The notes: generated by a model not told the origin, from the sequence alone. DNA of 64,000 nucleotides from Isoetes taiwanensis (GCA_021234155.1 JAJEKV010000036.1:13841426-13905425), one strand, 5' to 3'; positions 45,550 through 59,289 are shown, numbered from the stretch's first letter. Translations and numbers: made by a program.

Positions 45550-46929
45550 GTGATTGGTGTACACGTAGGGCAAGTGGTACGTCCAACACACGTTGGAGTT
45601 CCTCAGGGCGGGAGGAGTTTTCCCCTCTTCCCTGGGGTGACGTCCCCTTCCACCCCTCGACCTGCGTCGACCTCATCTTATAGATTATCTGACACAGTGG
45701 CTCGAGTTACAGGTGGCTTTGCAAGGGCTTGGTGATTCTCGCCACCTTAGTTCGTGTCTCAGAGGCCATTGCCACAATTGTGGATAATAATAGGAAAGAA
45801 GTTGTGTCCTATCTCCAGCAATTGCAAGCCAAACAAGACTCCATGGACGTCCAGCTCCCATCAGACGAAATCTTTTTTATGAGGTTCAGGAGTGCATGGC
45901 AACTTTTGAGCATTTTGGTGCTCTAGTAGTGCAGATTAGCCATGAAGATCATTGATGACATGTGGAGCAGTTGGTTGCGTGTTTTGTGGTTTGCCACTTC
46001 ACTGGCCCTTTCTTGGATCCGAAGCGCATAGGATCTTGGCTATCTGGGCACCTTCACAAACTAGGGCTTTCTGCTTATCAATCTATCAAGCTTGTGGCAA
46101 AAGATCAATGTTGTTTTCTATTGATATTTGAATCTCCTGAGCCGGCTGCTCAACTCATAGAACGAGGTGTTGATCCTCTTTGGAAACATTTCTTGCTTTA
46201 TTAACAGTATGTTCCTGAATCCTTTCCAGTTGAGCCAGATGCCTTACATGCCCCGTTCTGGTTTACTATTGAAGATTTCCCTCCAGAGCTATAAGATTCC
46301 AAGTTCATTTTTGCCATTGCTAATGAGATTAGACTCCATTTGCAACACTCCATAATAAATGGCATCACAAAGATTTGTGTCGCAAGGCCCATTTATTGTG
46401 ATTTGCCTCAAACAATTGTTGTCTGGAGCGGGCCCATGTTCTTTCCGCTTAAGCTGTCCTTGTTGAATGGTCCTGAGCTAGCTCTCATGTTTCCTAAAGT
46501 CCCTCTCTTTGCTAAATATCGCAGGGTTCACCAGCATGGTCCTCCATTTGCTCATCTGGCACTTTATGCTCCTAGATCAACTCCCACCTCAATGGATATC
46601 TCTCACACCTCTGTGACTGCTCCCCCCACTCTTCCAGTTGCAGCTCCCTCATCTCAGTCTCTAGATCACCAAATGTTGAGATTGGCTGAGATTCAGAGAT
46701 TGCAAGAGCAAATTGAAGAGGCTCATGGACAATACATGGACATTGATCGCGTGGCATCCACCCACCACCAAAACATCCACCAGCTCTATACTATCCCAAT
46801 TTATGGGTCTCATTGCATATTGATATTCGTGGGCATTAAAAAAATCTGTTCTATTCTATTCTATTTCTTCTGGGTCCCATCGCGTATTGACATTCGTGGA
46901 CGTTAAAAAATCTATTCTATTCTATTCCT
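45550..46929 (+). pseudogene. LINE ORF1 remnant (DUF4283-like) with TTCTA tail
   Basis: The plus strand reads RPTHVGVPQGG, then a DUF4283-like core in order: CFVVCHFTGPFLDP, CCFLLIFESPEPAAQLIERG, APFWFTIEDFPPEL and KFIFAIANEI. A later open part (46340-46800) reads PTSMDISHTSVTAPPT and LAEIQRLQEQIEEAHGQ, a short coiled coil. Frame breaks at about 45750, 45930, 46200 and 46300 separate the parts. TTCTA tracts near 46853 and 46908 mark the end, with GGACGTTAA in front, as in the LINE at 9.3 kb. ORF2 is absent between ORF1 and the tail. Confidence 0.6.
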
Positions 46930-47306
46930 TCTAGCCTGACATTCTAGAGATATGTAGCTTAGATTTTTCTAGTCTTTCTTTAAAGATTCTTGCACGCATG
47001 TCTCATTGCCACGTCAGAATATGCACAAAGCCACATCGTAAACCATATTTCATGCAACAAAACTTGTAGAGAACTGACGTCGGTTAATTAATTAATCAAA
47101 TCAGAACCATGCAAAAGGAGCATGATAGCGTGACACCTATATGTTAGTGACGAAAACCCGAGGCCAGAAATTTTGACGCATGGGGAACATTTTCTCGTTA
47201 ACGGGTCCTGACGAATTGAGACTAATGCCTTCCGTAGTGCTGGTTCGTCCCTCAGAACTAAAGATCGATGCCATTTCCCACGTAACAGGCTTTGCTTGTA
47301 AAGTTC
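46930..47306 (+). other. Upstream region of the aldehyde oxidase gene
   Basis: About 380 bp separate the LINE tail from the start codon, so the promoter must lie here or inside the LINE. TATA-like words are weak, and I cannot place a transcription start. Confidence 0.3.
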
Positions 47307-50300
47307 ATGGCCACAACCGAGGCTCTTCCCATCAAGGAAACATCTTCCCTTGTTTTTGCCCTCAATGGCAAAAAAGTGGAGCTCCGAAGCGTGGATCCAT
47401 CAATGACCCTGCTTACTTACCTTCGCACTCACACTCAGCTCAAAGGAACCAAATATGGTTGCGGTGAAGGTAGGGCACCTCTTGATTTCCTATCCTTGTC
47501 TTTCGATCTCTCTTATTTCATTAGATTGTTGCATTTTCCAAAGTTTAAAAGCAATCCAATTTACAAGAAGTCAATTCTTATCTGGGTTTTTGCCAAAATT
47601 ATATCCTGATCCTCAGTTATTCTCTGTCAGGCGGATGTGGAGCTTGTGTAGTATTGATATCCAGACGCGATTCCCTCACTGGAAAGGTTGAGGATTGTAC
47701 CGTTAATTCTTGTTTATCACTGCTTTGTTCCTTAGATGGATGTGCAATTACTACTATCGAAGGCCTTGGTAACACTTCGAAAGGACTTCATGCCATTCAG
47801 AAAAGATTTGTTGGTTTCCATGCATCTCAGTGTGGTTTTTGTACCCCTGGGATGTGCATGGCTATCTATGGACGCTTGAAACATGGTTCCCAAAATTCTT
47901 CTGAAACAGGCTGTGTGCAGGCAATTTCTCAGTTGGACGTTGAGAAGTCCATTACAGGCAATATATGCAGATGCACTGGCTATAGACCCATCCTTGATGT
48001 GTGCAAGAGTTTTGGATCTGATGTGGATTTGGAAGATTTGGGACTTAACATATTCTGGAGTGATAAAAAACATGCAAGTGCAAATTTGTTGCCCCCTTAT
48101 GATCCTAGTACGGATCCATCATTTCCTCCTTTTCTGGAGAAGCATCTGCCAGCACATCCATTGATTTTTTCACACGTGGAAGGGGCCAACTGGTTCAGGT
48201 CGAGCAGCCTGCAGGATGTCTCATCTGCATTACAATTTTGCCAGGGTAGAAGAGAAGTGAGGTACACAGTTGGCAACACTAGTGCAGGTATCTACAAAAA
48301 TGTAAATCCCGAGGTTTATATTGATGTTAGCCATGTGCCAGAACTTCTGGTCCTGAAACATGAAAAGAGTGGACTTGAAGTGGGAGCTGCTATTACCTTT
48401 CAGAAGCTAATAGACTTCATGAAAGATTTTAAACCTGGCACTGGCTTTCAAGGACCAGTGAACGCGGGGGAACAAGGCAAGCATCCCTACCACTATATTG
48501 CGGATCATTTGGAAAAGGTGGCTTCTTCACATGTTCGAAACAGGGCTAGCATTGGGGGCAACTTAATAATGGCACAAAGACAATCTTTCAATTCTGACCT
48601 TGCTACCATTCTTCTTGGTGCTGGCGCTTTTATCAAGTTAGTTATTTCTGGTAAGCAAGTGGTGAAAACCATGGACCAATTCCTTGAAGAGTCCCTTCAT
48701 CCTGCAACACTACTGCAGTCTGTTATTATCCCAGATTTCTTGCAAGAAAGCAACATTTCCGTTCGTGCCACCAATGGTGGTATGGCCACTGACATGTCGT
48801 TAAAGTTTATAACATATCGTGCATCGCCTCGACATCTGGCCAATGCCATATCCCATATAAATGCTGCCTTTCTTGTTCATGTGACATCAGCTTGTGTAGA
48901 TGGTTACAAGGATAAAGTTAAGGTGATCAAATCAGCAAGGCTTGCCTTTGGTGTCTCAGGGCAGCAGCATGCAATTCGTGTATATAAAGTGGAGAAATTT
49001 TTAAGAGGAAATATAGCTACAACCAGCATAATTTTAGACTGTATCAGAATATTAAAAAATGATGTAGCATTTAAAGGGATAAAGTTGGCAGATTACAAAT
49101 GTAGCACTGCAGCTGGTTTTCTTTTCAGGTTTATGAGTTCTCTTGCCATACATGGCCAATGGCTAAGCCTGAACAACCAAGATCACTTAAATTCAAATCA
49201 GATTCTAGATGAGACACTTCAGGGCACTGGCAAAAGATACAATAGTGGAATGTTGATGTCAGGAAAGCAGGAGCTACCCAGTGGTTCTGGTTCACCCTCT
49301 CCAAAGGACTTTTCAGAAATTCAGGCATCAGGCAAGTCCTCTACAGTTCCTGCTATCATATCTATATGCTGAAATGATGTTTTTCTACTTGATTGGGTGA
49401 TGCTATCAGTTCAAAGCTTTTTCCATCTTCAATATTGTAAGACATGATCCTCAAGCAGGAACCATTTGTTAGCTGCTTCTTTGTTTTTCTTTCCTTATGT
49501 ACAAATTTTCTGTTGCACTAGCTTACTCAGCAATGCACATTCATACCTTGCTTGGAAACTATTAGTTGCTGCCCTACTTTACGTTATTCCTTTCATCCAC
49601 TTGAAAGCAGCTAATGTTGGCAAATTCAAGGTTTTTAAGCCAAGCCATAGAAGTGTGAGAATTCCGTATTCTAATTTGAAGGGAAACTGAGGCAGTTATG
49701 CCAGTCAATAATAAGATAGGTAGACACTTTTTGGTGTACGATTATCTGCTTCCTTGGACCTGATTATAGTGCACGTGTGCATTTGCAGGTGAGGCTATAT
49801 ATGTTGATGACATTTCTTCTGAGAATTGTCTTCATGCTGCATTTGTTTACGGTGGTAAAGCCTTGGCAAAAATAAAACGTGTGGTACTAGAGCAAGCCTT
49901 GGCATCTCCAGGAGTGGTATCATTTATAAGTGCCAATGACATTCCTGAAAATGGAAAGAATATTGGATGTGTAAGCATCGGAGGGTGCGATCCACTTTTT
50001 GCAACAGATTCTGTGTGCTATGTTGGGCACCCATTGGGTCTTGTGGTAAGTGACACCAAAGCACTTGTTAGAAGGAGTTTTTTAAGTAATTCTGACATAA
50101 GACGTGGCAGGTTGCAGATACTGCTCAGCATGCTAAAGCTGGGGCTGCAAAAGTTGAGATAGAATATGAGATGGATTGCATGCAAGCACCTATTCTGACT
50201 ATTGAAGATGCAATTTCTCGAGACTCTTACTTTGAAGAATGGCCATTTTGTAAAAATGAGGGGCTGCAGCAGTTTGGTGAACTCTCAGAAGGTTTTAAAA

Positions 50301-53300
50301 AAGCAGACCACAAAATTGAATGTGCAGAGGTGATTTTGTTTTCTTGCATTCTTCCCATTTTTAATAGGTACTTCTATACTGCTTTTCTTATTTCTTCTCA
50401 TAATAACGCCTCATGTGCTGCATGTGTACTCGTCCTACGCCTTGTGTTGACCATGCTTATACTTAAATAAGCGCTAAGCACCAGCAAAGTGGTTCGCGGA
50501 GAGTTAGGGATCAGGATATATAGAGGGATCACGCATTATAGGTTGCTTAGGTAGGGACATAAGCATAGTTGTTTTTCTTTTCAGTACATGCATATTAGTG
50601 AGCGCATGCACTGGCCACAATTTCAGCATGGACCGAGGCAGTTCGCACAATTGTAGAAGGAACTTTTGCAATTGCCTTGACAAGTGCTTTAATCATTACT
50701 TCAGTATAAAGAGAATGGGAAAGCAAAACTTGTTTGAACTGTACGATGCAAACCACGCTCTGTAAAAATTACTATGATTAACCCGTTAAGTTGCCACCAC
50801 TTGAAATCGGATGAAGATATGACTGAATATGAATAGGATGAAGACGACTATGCAAGGATAGAATGAGATAGACTAGCTAGTCTAGTGAGTGAACTCTGAA
50901 TGAACAACAATAAAGCGTGACTATGACTTTATAGGAGAGCCATGTCAGCAACACCTAGGTGGCATGCCTAGTCATCTATGAATAGTGACACATGACGTGT
51001 CATTTGCTAATAGTTGCCACCACTTGAAATTGGACACTATTCTGATGGTGGATATGGCATCTCCGAAATCTTATCTTGCTCCTGGAAATAAAGGACTGGC
51101 AAACTGGCAGGGTGTGCCTAGAAAGGAAGCACACGGCCTATAATGAAGCAGAAGGCCTATACCATAGATCCTGTTTTGGCCAACCTATGCTTTGCATAAC
51201 TTGTTGTTGTATGCATAAAAATTAGCCTAGAAAGTTTTTAGGTCTTTCAAGCACGAGGGTGTTAAAATGTAGGAATGCAGCATTTTTCTTCTTCAAAATT
51301 CAAGCTTATTCTAGTTGCGATTTAGTATCTAATTTCTTTTCCCACGTTTTTATTTCTAGGTGCGTACTGCTTCACAGTATTTTTTCTATCTTGAAACGCA
51401 GACTGCACTTGTTGTACCTGATGAGGATAATTGCTTACTAATCTATAGCTCTTGTCAAGGTCCTCAATATGTACAGAACACTGTATCTCTATGCTTAGGT
51501 ATTCCCATGCACAATATACGTGTTATTACCAGAAGAGTTGGAGGAGGATTTGGTGGCAAGGGTTTCAACCCATGCAAGGTAACTTTTTATAGATAGTACA
51601 GGCTGTGCTATTACTATAGCTTAATTACTAGTCAACCTTCAGGTAGCAGCAGCTTGTGCAGTTGCTGTAAGAAAATTAGGGTATCCTGTTCGATTATCAT
51701 TGGACCGAAACACTGATATGATAATGGTGGGAGGTCGACACATGACGAAAACACAGTATACCGTTGGCTTTACATCAACAGGAAAGGTAACTGCCCTTCA
51801 AGCAAAAGTTTTTATCCAAGCTGGTTGGCCGGAAGACATAAGCCCTGCAATGCCAATGTTTATGCGTTCAGTATTGAAAAAATATGATTGGGGATCATTC
51901 GATATTGACTTTAAGGTATGCAGAACAAATATTCCTGCAAGGACAGCAATGCGGGCTCCAGGAGAGACACAGGGATCATTTATTGCAGACACCATACTGC
52001 ATCATGTTGCAGCTTTTCTTGACATTGAGCCATCTGTAGTGATAGAAAGGAACTTGCACTCTGTAGAGACATTAGAAGCTTTATTTGGCTCCAATGTTGT
52101 AGATGGACCTATCAACTACACATTGCCAGATATATGGCGAAGGTTGAAAGCTAATGCCGAATTTGACAGACGTATGGATTTGGTAAAGGCATACAATTCC
52201 AGTAGAAAATGGTCTAAAAGAGGAATATCTATAGTTCCATGTCTGTACATGGTTACAATGTTTGCAGTTCCAGCAAGAGTTAGCATCTTGCAAGATGCAT
52301 CAGTGGTGGTAGAGGTTGGGGGCATTGAACTGGGGCAAGGCCTCTGGACAAAAGTGAGGCAGGCAACATTATTTGCATTGGATCAAATCTGGGAGGATGG
52401 GGGTAATGCCCACACTTTAAACATACGTGTTGTGCAAGCTGATAGCATAAGCTTAGTGAATGGGGGTCTAACGTCTGGGAGTACAACATCAGAATGCAGC
52501 TGCGCTGCAGCTATGGCAGCTTGCAAGATTCTTGTGGAAAGGTTGAAACCAATCAAGCAAATGCTTGAAAATGCCAACCAGAACAGTGTTTCATGGGAGT
52601 CCTTAATAATTGCGGTACGTATCTTGTTTCAAGAAAAAATTGATTGCTAAGTTGTCTTCAGTTTCTTCACAATGGTAAAAGTAGTTATGTCATTATCGCA
52701 TTAAGAAATGATATTGCGCAAATGCTTGACATAGATTGTTGTGTTTGCAATGTTTGCAATTGAAGGTTGATTGGCTGTTATTTTAATATCAGGCAAGAAT
52801 GGAGAACGTGGACATGGCTGCCCAAACTTACTTTGCACCACAGGCAAATGCTGACAAGTACATAAATTATGGAGCAGCCATAAGTGAGGTATAGCAGCAA
52901 ATGGAATGTTATATGCATTTGCATCTCAAGCGAAGTGATAGCCACTAAATATACATCAGATCATCAAAATGGAATCGTGATTGCAAAAGTTCTTGGGTAA
53001 TGGAATCTACATGCATCATATCCATAAGTTTCTATTTGATGGTATAGAGCTAGAACTAAGCCTGACTACATTTCGTAGTTGTCAATCCCCTCAGCAGATT
53101 TATTCTGCCTCTCAAAGATCGCATGATCGTAATTGCAAAGTTCTTGGGTAATGAAATCCACACATGCATCATACCCGTAGGTTCCTAGTTAATGGTATAG
53201 ACCTAGAACTAAACTTGAGAGCACATTTCATAGTTGTCAATCCCCTTAGTAGATTTATTCTACCTCTCATAGATGGCGTCATCAAAATGTGTTGCGTGTG

Positions 53301-54300
53301 TCATGGTCTATGTCATAGTTCTATTCTCATTTTTTTTTGCAATTAGAGAAGCGAGTAAGAAAATTTGAGGAGAGGTTTTAGAACATGAGAGGGAGAAAAT
53401 TGAGATGTGGGAACAAAGGGCTTTCTTTAAAATACGTACAGTTGCTTTGCTGTTAAACGTGTAATATATTTCTTATCTTATGAAGAGATACTGCTCATAC
53501 TAGGTCGAAATAGACATTCTGTCTGGTGACACTACATTGCTGAGAACAGATATCCTTTATGACTGTGGAAAGAGTATGAATCCGGCCATAGACATTGGAC
53601 AGGTAGTGATCTTTCTTTTACGTACTTTCAAATTATGCAATTATTCTTGGGCTCGTGAAAGTTGCATGCCAAATGACTGAATGATGTGGGCAAGGCCTTG
53701 TCATATGTATGTTTGGAGTTACATGCACCAATTGAGGTTGTCAAACTGTGCATGTTTTCAGATTGAGGGTGCGTTTGTACAAGGAGTCGGATTTTTCGTG
53801 TCAGAAGAATACGGCATAGACGAGCATGGAAGAGTTACATCTGATGGAACATGGACGTACAAACCTCCCATAGTTGGGAACCTGCCACAGAAGTTGAACA
53901 TTGAGCTATTTAACAGTCCTGCTCGTGAAAAACGTATTTTATCTTCCAAAGGTAGTGAGTCGATTTAACTGTTGTTTGCGACAATTCGGGAGTGCAATGA
54001 TTTGTTCTGATACTATTTAAATGCACCTGTTATCCTGATCTAAAAACAGCCTCTGGAGAGCCACCACTTCTGCTTGCATCGTCAGTGCATTCTGCGATCA
54101 GACATGCAATCACAGCTGCCCGCCAAGATTTGAACGCCTATGCTAAACAGAAACCTTCCTCAGCGCAAGAGTTCTTCCAATTGGATACTCCGGCAACCAT
54201 GGATAAAGTTAGATCTTTATGTGGGCTTAATAATGTCGAGCAATATTTGCAGGCTGTGAACGAAGTGGTGTCCAAAAAAGATTCTGAAACAGTACCATAA
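47307..54300 (+). CDS. AO: Aldehyde oxidase (molybdo-flavoenzyme), complete, 10 exons
   Basis: Exons: 47307-47469, 47631-49331, 49789-50045, 50111-50329, 51360-51578, 51643-52614, 52793-52888, 53504-53602, 53762-53951, 54050-54300; 1388 codons without a break, close to plant family length (~1350). The start gives [10 protein letters not shown]. The plant-type 2Fe-2S domain has Cys52, Cys57, Cys60 and Cys82. The second 2Fe-2S domain has [10 protein letters not shown] and [11 protein letters not shown]. The FAD domain has [11 protein letters not shown] and [12 protein letters not shown]. The Moco domain has [34 protein letters not shown] and [11 protein letters not shown], with the catalytic Glu at about 1309. 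MRAPGE in place of FRGFGG argues for aldehyde oxidase over xanthine dehydrogenase. Such cytosolic enzymes oxidise aldehydes, in angiosperms including abscisic aldehyde and indole-3-acetaldehyde; the substrate here is unknown. It is the only intact gene in the window. Confidence 0.95.
49332..49788 (+). other. GC-AG intron of the aldehyde oxidase gene
   Basis: The donor reads CATCAG|GCAAGT, the classic context of GC donors, and the acceptor TTTGCAG|GTGAGG. Splicing restores [11 protein letters not shown], which is conserved in plant aldehyde oxidases. All other introns here are GT-AG. Confidence 0.85.
52981..53290 (+). repeat. Tandem ~155-bp duplication in intron 7
   Basis: TTGCAAAAGTTCTTGGGTAA near 52981 recurs at 53133, followed in both units by similar sequence through TTGTCAATCCCCT and AGATTTATTCT. 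Confidence 0.75.
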
Positions 54301-54443
54301 CCAATGTCATTTTAAAAGTGTATAAATATACTATATTATTTTATATATGTGCTACTAGTTTCGTTAATCATCTTAGGGTACCTTTGCACCCCCGCCAATC
54401 CATCTTAGGATACCTTTGCACTCGCCGTTAAAGTTAGGATTAA

Positions 54444-54692
54444 GGGTACCTTCGCACCAACCGTTATTTTAGGATTGGGTTAAGGTTTTAGCAGTTTCTA
54501 GGTTCACACCACAAGTTAGGTTAGTGTTCCGTTTAGTTATATAATTAGTATTCCGTTAATTTTATTAACCTAAAAATTCCTAACCCAAACACCCTTCAGA
54601 CCACTTTAAGTTAAGTTACAAAATTTAACGTAAAGTTAACCCAAAATAAAAAATGAACTGAAACTTAAAGTGACCTCTGTAGGTCACTTTAA
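54444..54692 (+). repeat. Left Harbinger-type terminal repeat
   Basis: It matches the reverse complement of 61614-61866 in order: GGGTACCTTCGCAC, TTAAGGTTTTAGCAG, ATTCCGTTAA, TTAACCTAAAA and AGGTCACTTTAA. A partial extra start GGGTACCTTTGCACC lies at 54376. Confidence 0.75.
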
Positions 54693-57458
54693 CTGCTGCT
54701 TATCTGAGCTCGAACACGGTATTTGGTATCGAGCTCGAACACGGTGACCGCGGTTGCGGTGGTCGTGATCCGAAGAACGGTCGCGTGGAAGCTTAATTGC
54801 AATCGGGTCGGCCGGTGTCTTGGCTTCGTGATGTATTGAAATTGTAAACTTTGAATCTATTGAACCTATGGGATGGAAAGGCGGAGGTGTTGGTGAATTC
54901 TGAGATGGTTTATTGAATTGTCACGTAAACCAAAAAGTCCAATAGATGATAGAGCCTTTTGGAATCAACACTCAGGAATCATGGTGGGTTTAGCTTTTGC
55001 GTTATAGAAAAGCTTAGCTTCTAAACAATAGCGAGGGATATAATAAATAAGAAGAAACGAGGAAGAATCCATGGCAAAAAAGCCCCAAATCTTGCATTTA
55101 AGAAAATGGCCAAAATTATCTCTAGAGAGCGATTTGTGTGGCGAAAACCCTAAATCCGGCATAAAAAATTGGCGACTTGCCGGAGCGAGGTAGAAAACCG
55201 GGCCCATTATCTTTGAATCGTGATGCTTCGCGAGGAGCACATGAATTTAAGAGTTTGGCGGTGTGGGGATGTTTAAGGCATGTGTTTTAAATAAATCCGG
55301 CTGAGCAATGAATCAAGGAAGGATTTAAGGACAACGACCACCTTTGTTCACCTAGGTTTGCACCCTAGGGGGGGCCATTTCATATCTCCATTCGGATGTA
55401 ATTGCATATGCGAGCGGATGCATTACTTGTTTAGTAATTCATCATGATCCACGGGATATAGAATGGATTAGTTACGAAATCACGAGGCTATATAAAATCT
55501 GCTTATGCCAAATGCTTATTGCATCTTAAGTTTTGAAAGTTTTATGCCAACACACTACCCTCTCCTTTCCTTTTCTCAAAGCTTGAATTAGTCTTTGCAA
55601 TCCAAACCCTTTGCAATAATTTCGATTTAGAAATTTCTTTGGAGAAATCTAAAAATGTTAGAGCACCGGGATGGGTGTGTCTTTGCTCTAAGCATGGAAG
55701 AAGTGAGTCTTCATGCATTATTTTTAGTCTATATATGAGCCTTTGTTGGGGTAGGTGTCATCAGCAATCCTTCTACAATCGGATGTGTCCCCAGCATGTA
55801 ATCTGCAGGCTCGGCGTTTCATAACCATGCATGGACTATGAAGTTGTCATATCTGAGGATTTTGCAATTGAGAAAACAATCTAGTAACATGTGATTTAGT
55901 AGGAAAATAATCTAGTGCATGCAATTTCTAACATGAAATAATGTTGATACGTAGCAGTTAAGGATAACCCGACTTGATCGGACAACAGCGATTGGCGGGA
56001 TAGCCTATAGGCATTCTAGAGAAAAATTCTAATCATAATAAGCGTATATGCTAGTTAATCCATGCCGTTTTACGTTTCATTCAATTTTTTCCTACATTCA
56101 CTTTGATTACGTAATGTATTCTCACTTGATAGGAGCTAACTTCGATTGATGTAAGTGGAAAATGGAAATGCTTACCTTTACATTATTTGTTGCACTCCAA
56201 ATTGACAAAGCCTCTTTGGTGTTCATGCAGGTCTGCATATGCCTTGCATCCACAAGGAAATTTCATGGCTGCAACAACTTCTATTGTGGCTATAATGTGA
56301 GGACAATATTTGGGTTCCAATAGCTTGATGTTATTACAGGCTGCAGCAATTTTTGATGAACCTATGTCAGTTATATTTGGACAGTTGTTGAGTAAAATTT
56401 CCCTCATACAGTAACATATCATTTGTAATTTTCTATATTGCATGATCACTGATGCTTGAATAGTTTTGCAAATCAAGCTTCTCTAAAATGTTGCAATGAG
56501 GAAAAAGCAATGATATTCTCATCTATAAGATGTGTACACCATTCCAAATGCAAGTTCTTGATTGAATGGCTACATCTTATAGCAATCAATCATATGGTCG
56601 TCATAAATTCTGTCAAATCTGTCAGACATTATTTTCAATCATATGGTCGTCATAAATTCTGTCAAAACTCTTATGATAGCACCATTTTAATCCATTCTGT
56701 CGTATATTATGAATGCCATGATGATACATCATGACATGGTTTGGCATAGAGTTGTCTTTTTTTTTTTGAGCGGATCTAGATGCCTCTAGGTATATGTCGA
56801 ATCTCTCATGTGATTTTCGTATCGGCCAAGTTCATTCTCATTACCAATCGTGGGACGGTGACCACCTATTAAAGACTACTTGATTTATGATTCACCTTTG
56901 CTATATGATTTAGGGCGGATCTTTGTAGATATGATTTACACTTATCTTTGCGGATATGCTATATGATATCTTTACTTGAGATAGATAGAGGATTTGGATC
57001 TTTGCCAGATATGCTATATGATTCACCTTTGCTATATGATTTAGAGGAATTTGGATCTTTGCGGATATGCGACTGAATTAGTCCCTTCACATGCATCTGC
57101 CTCAAAATTTCTGTATGATGCTATAAATGGTCCATAGCTCCAATTAATCTTTATCAATTCCCCTCTGGTTGCCTCCAAGGTTTCTAGCAGAGTATTACAT
57201 TGAGTGCTTCTATTTGCAAAGTATTACAAGCTTTCAAAGGTTTCATTAGGTCTGAGTATGTCTTGTGTGGTTATATTTTGCTCTTCTAAGCGGGATGCTC
57301 AAATTTTTCCTCCTCTAGATTGGGCGGATCAGGTTGAATGTTAAAGGGGCATGGCTAGTCTATAATTCGTAATTTGGTAGAGCTCTTCCGGTCTCTTCCG
57401 ACTCTTTTTGATTTGCGGGTTTCTAGCATTTAAATGGTGCGAGGTTTCTGCAATGCAG
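54693..57458. other. Spacer inside the Harbinger composite
   Basis: No gene is recognised. TCGAGCTCGAACACGG occurs twice near 54710-54740. A 50-bp tandem duplication (CATATGGTCGTCATAAATTC) lies at 56590-56660. Repeats of GATATGCTATATGATT-type words lie at 56880-57070. Confidence 0.45.
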
Positions 57459-57920
57459 GTGAACTTGGAGAAGGAGGCACTTTTAGACGAAATGAATGGC
57501 CTTGTGACCCTAAACACTTTTCTTCATGGCCTTTGTAGGGCAGGGGATTTATCATCTGCATTGGATTTCTTCCACCAAATCTCGAGCATTCGAGCTGATG
57601 TTATAACCTATAGTACTCTCATAGGCGGTTTATATAAAAGCTGGTAAACTAGATGATGCACATTCCTTTGTTCACTTATGCAAAAGATGGTTGAGAAGGG
57701 ATGCGTACCTAATGTGGTTACATATAGCACCCTGGTGGATGGTCTTTGCAAGGCAAATAAGCCTGAAGAAGCTCACATCAACTACTCCATGAAATGACGA
57801 AAAGGGGTTATTCACCAAATGTTGTAACATATACTGCTTTGATTGATGGTCTTTGCAAGTGTGACAGACTTGATTCTACCATGGAAGTAATGGAGCAAAT
57901 GAAGAAGGAGAAGATAAATT
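57459..57920 (+). pseudogene. PPR-repeat protein fragment
   Basis: Four pentatricopeptide repeats are readable across frame breaks: NTFLHGLCRAGDLSSALDFF, DVITYSTLIGGLYK, NVVTYSTLVDGLCKANKPEE, and a last one with LIDGLCK and MEQMKKEKI. The alternating V-x-T-Y-x-x-L-I-x-G-L pattern is the P class, whose intact members bind organellar RNA. Both ends are missing and at least three frameshifts occur, so it is dead. It was possibly carried by the surrounding Harbinger element. Confidence 0.8.
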
Positions 57921-58340
57921 GGAGCCTCTCGCTTTAAACCTCTAGCATATAATAACAGACAAATAATGGAAGTATTGAAATGAAATTCAAGAACAAACAT
58001 AATATGACATTGTAAGGGAGTGGCTTCTTGCTATTGCATACCTCATCAGAGAATAACTCATAACTCAAGTTCCGGTATATAGCAGGATTAATCTCCTTCC
58101 TAAGTTTTCTATATGTCCTTTGAATAAAATGCATGGTTTTCTTTAACGATAAGCTTTGAATCCAATGATAAGCTTTGAATAACAAGTTGATTATGTAGTG
58201 TTTTAATGAGATGGAATATATGATCAACAAGTGCATGATATCATGATGGTTATGAGTTCATATGTTAATTTGTTCATGGCACAAGAAGAGGACAATTGTT
58301 TGAAGCACTTAATAGAAAACAAAAATAAAACTTAAGCGAG

Positions 58341-59025
58341 GGTATGTCTTGAAGGTATTGCCATTAGCATTAAGTTAAAAAAAAATAACCTAATGGACAA
58401 ATGTCGAGAAGGCATTTGCCGTTAGCCTTAAGTTAGACTAACTTAATAGGCACCTATCTTGAAGAAATTGCGTTAGCATTAAGTTAGCACTAACTTAACT
58501 AAGGCAAGAATCTTGAACACATTTTTATTTTATTGTTAAGTTAAAAACATAACCTAACTTGTTCTAGTGCGAAAGGATTTAACTAGTTTCGTTAGGTTAA
58601 AGTCTTAACGAAAAGTTAACTTAGTCTTGGTGCGAACACAAGAGTCTCTTATAAGTTTAACTGGCAGTTAAAAAAAATTAACTTATTCCTAACTTAACGG
58701 CGGGTGCGAAGGTACCCTAAGTCTTATAAGAGACCTTTATGTTCGCACCGACAAAGTTAACTTTTCGTGTTGACTTTAATTTAATGGAAACTAGTTAAAT
58801 CTTTTGAGACTAGAACAAGTTAGGTTTTTTTTCTTTATACTTTAACCGCAAAATAAAAATGTGTTCCCTCATGCCTTGGTTAAGTTAGTGCTAACTTAAT
58901 GCTAATGGCAATTTCTTCGCCTAGGTGCCTATTAAGTTAGTCTAACTTAATGCTAACAGCGCACATTCGTCTAGTAGGTTACTTTTTTTTAACTTAATGC
59001 TAATGGCAATGCTTTTGCATATAAC
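58341..59025. repeat. Large inverted repeat with a transposon terminus in its loop
   Basis: Arms 58341-58664 and 58723-59025 are imperfect reverse complements (for example ATTGCCATTAGCATTAAGTT against TTAATGCTAATGGCAAT). The ~58-bp loop contains GGTGCGAAGGTACCC, the family's outer end. The sequence could fold into a hairpin of over 600 nt. Confidence 0.75.
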
Positions 59026-59289
59026 TCGGTTAGGTTTTGTTTTTTTAACTTCTAGAATGTGTATGCTTTCACTTTTAGTTAAGCTAAGCCTTTATTAACT
59101 ACTATAGTGCATCCATTTGAATATCAATTTGGTCCTAGCTTACAATATCAAATAAATTTTAGTCATAGAGTGAGAAGAGACAATTATCAAGTGAAGACCA
59201 TATTCAGCCAATGTTCGACGAATCTCTACACCCAATTCATATGGGTCAGGATTAGTGTTCGCACATTATGTTCTGCCTCATCTGCCTCA

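Noticed and set aside
47307-54300. Xanthine dehydrogenase
   Set aside because: The Moco-domain substrate region has MRAPGE rather than the FRGFGG of xanthine dehydrogenase, and the linker [11 protein letters not shown] is typical of aldehyde oxidase.
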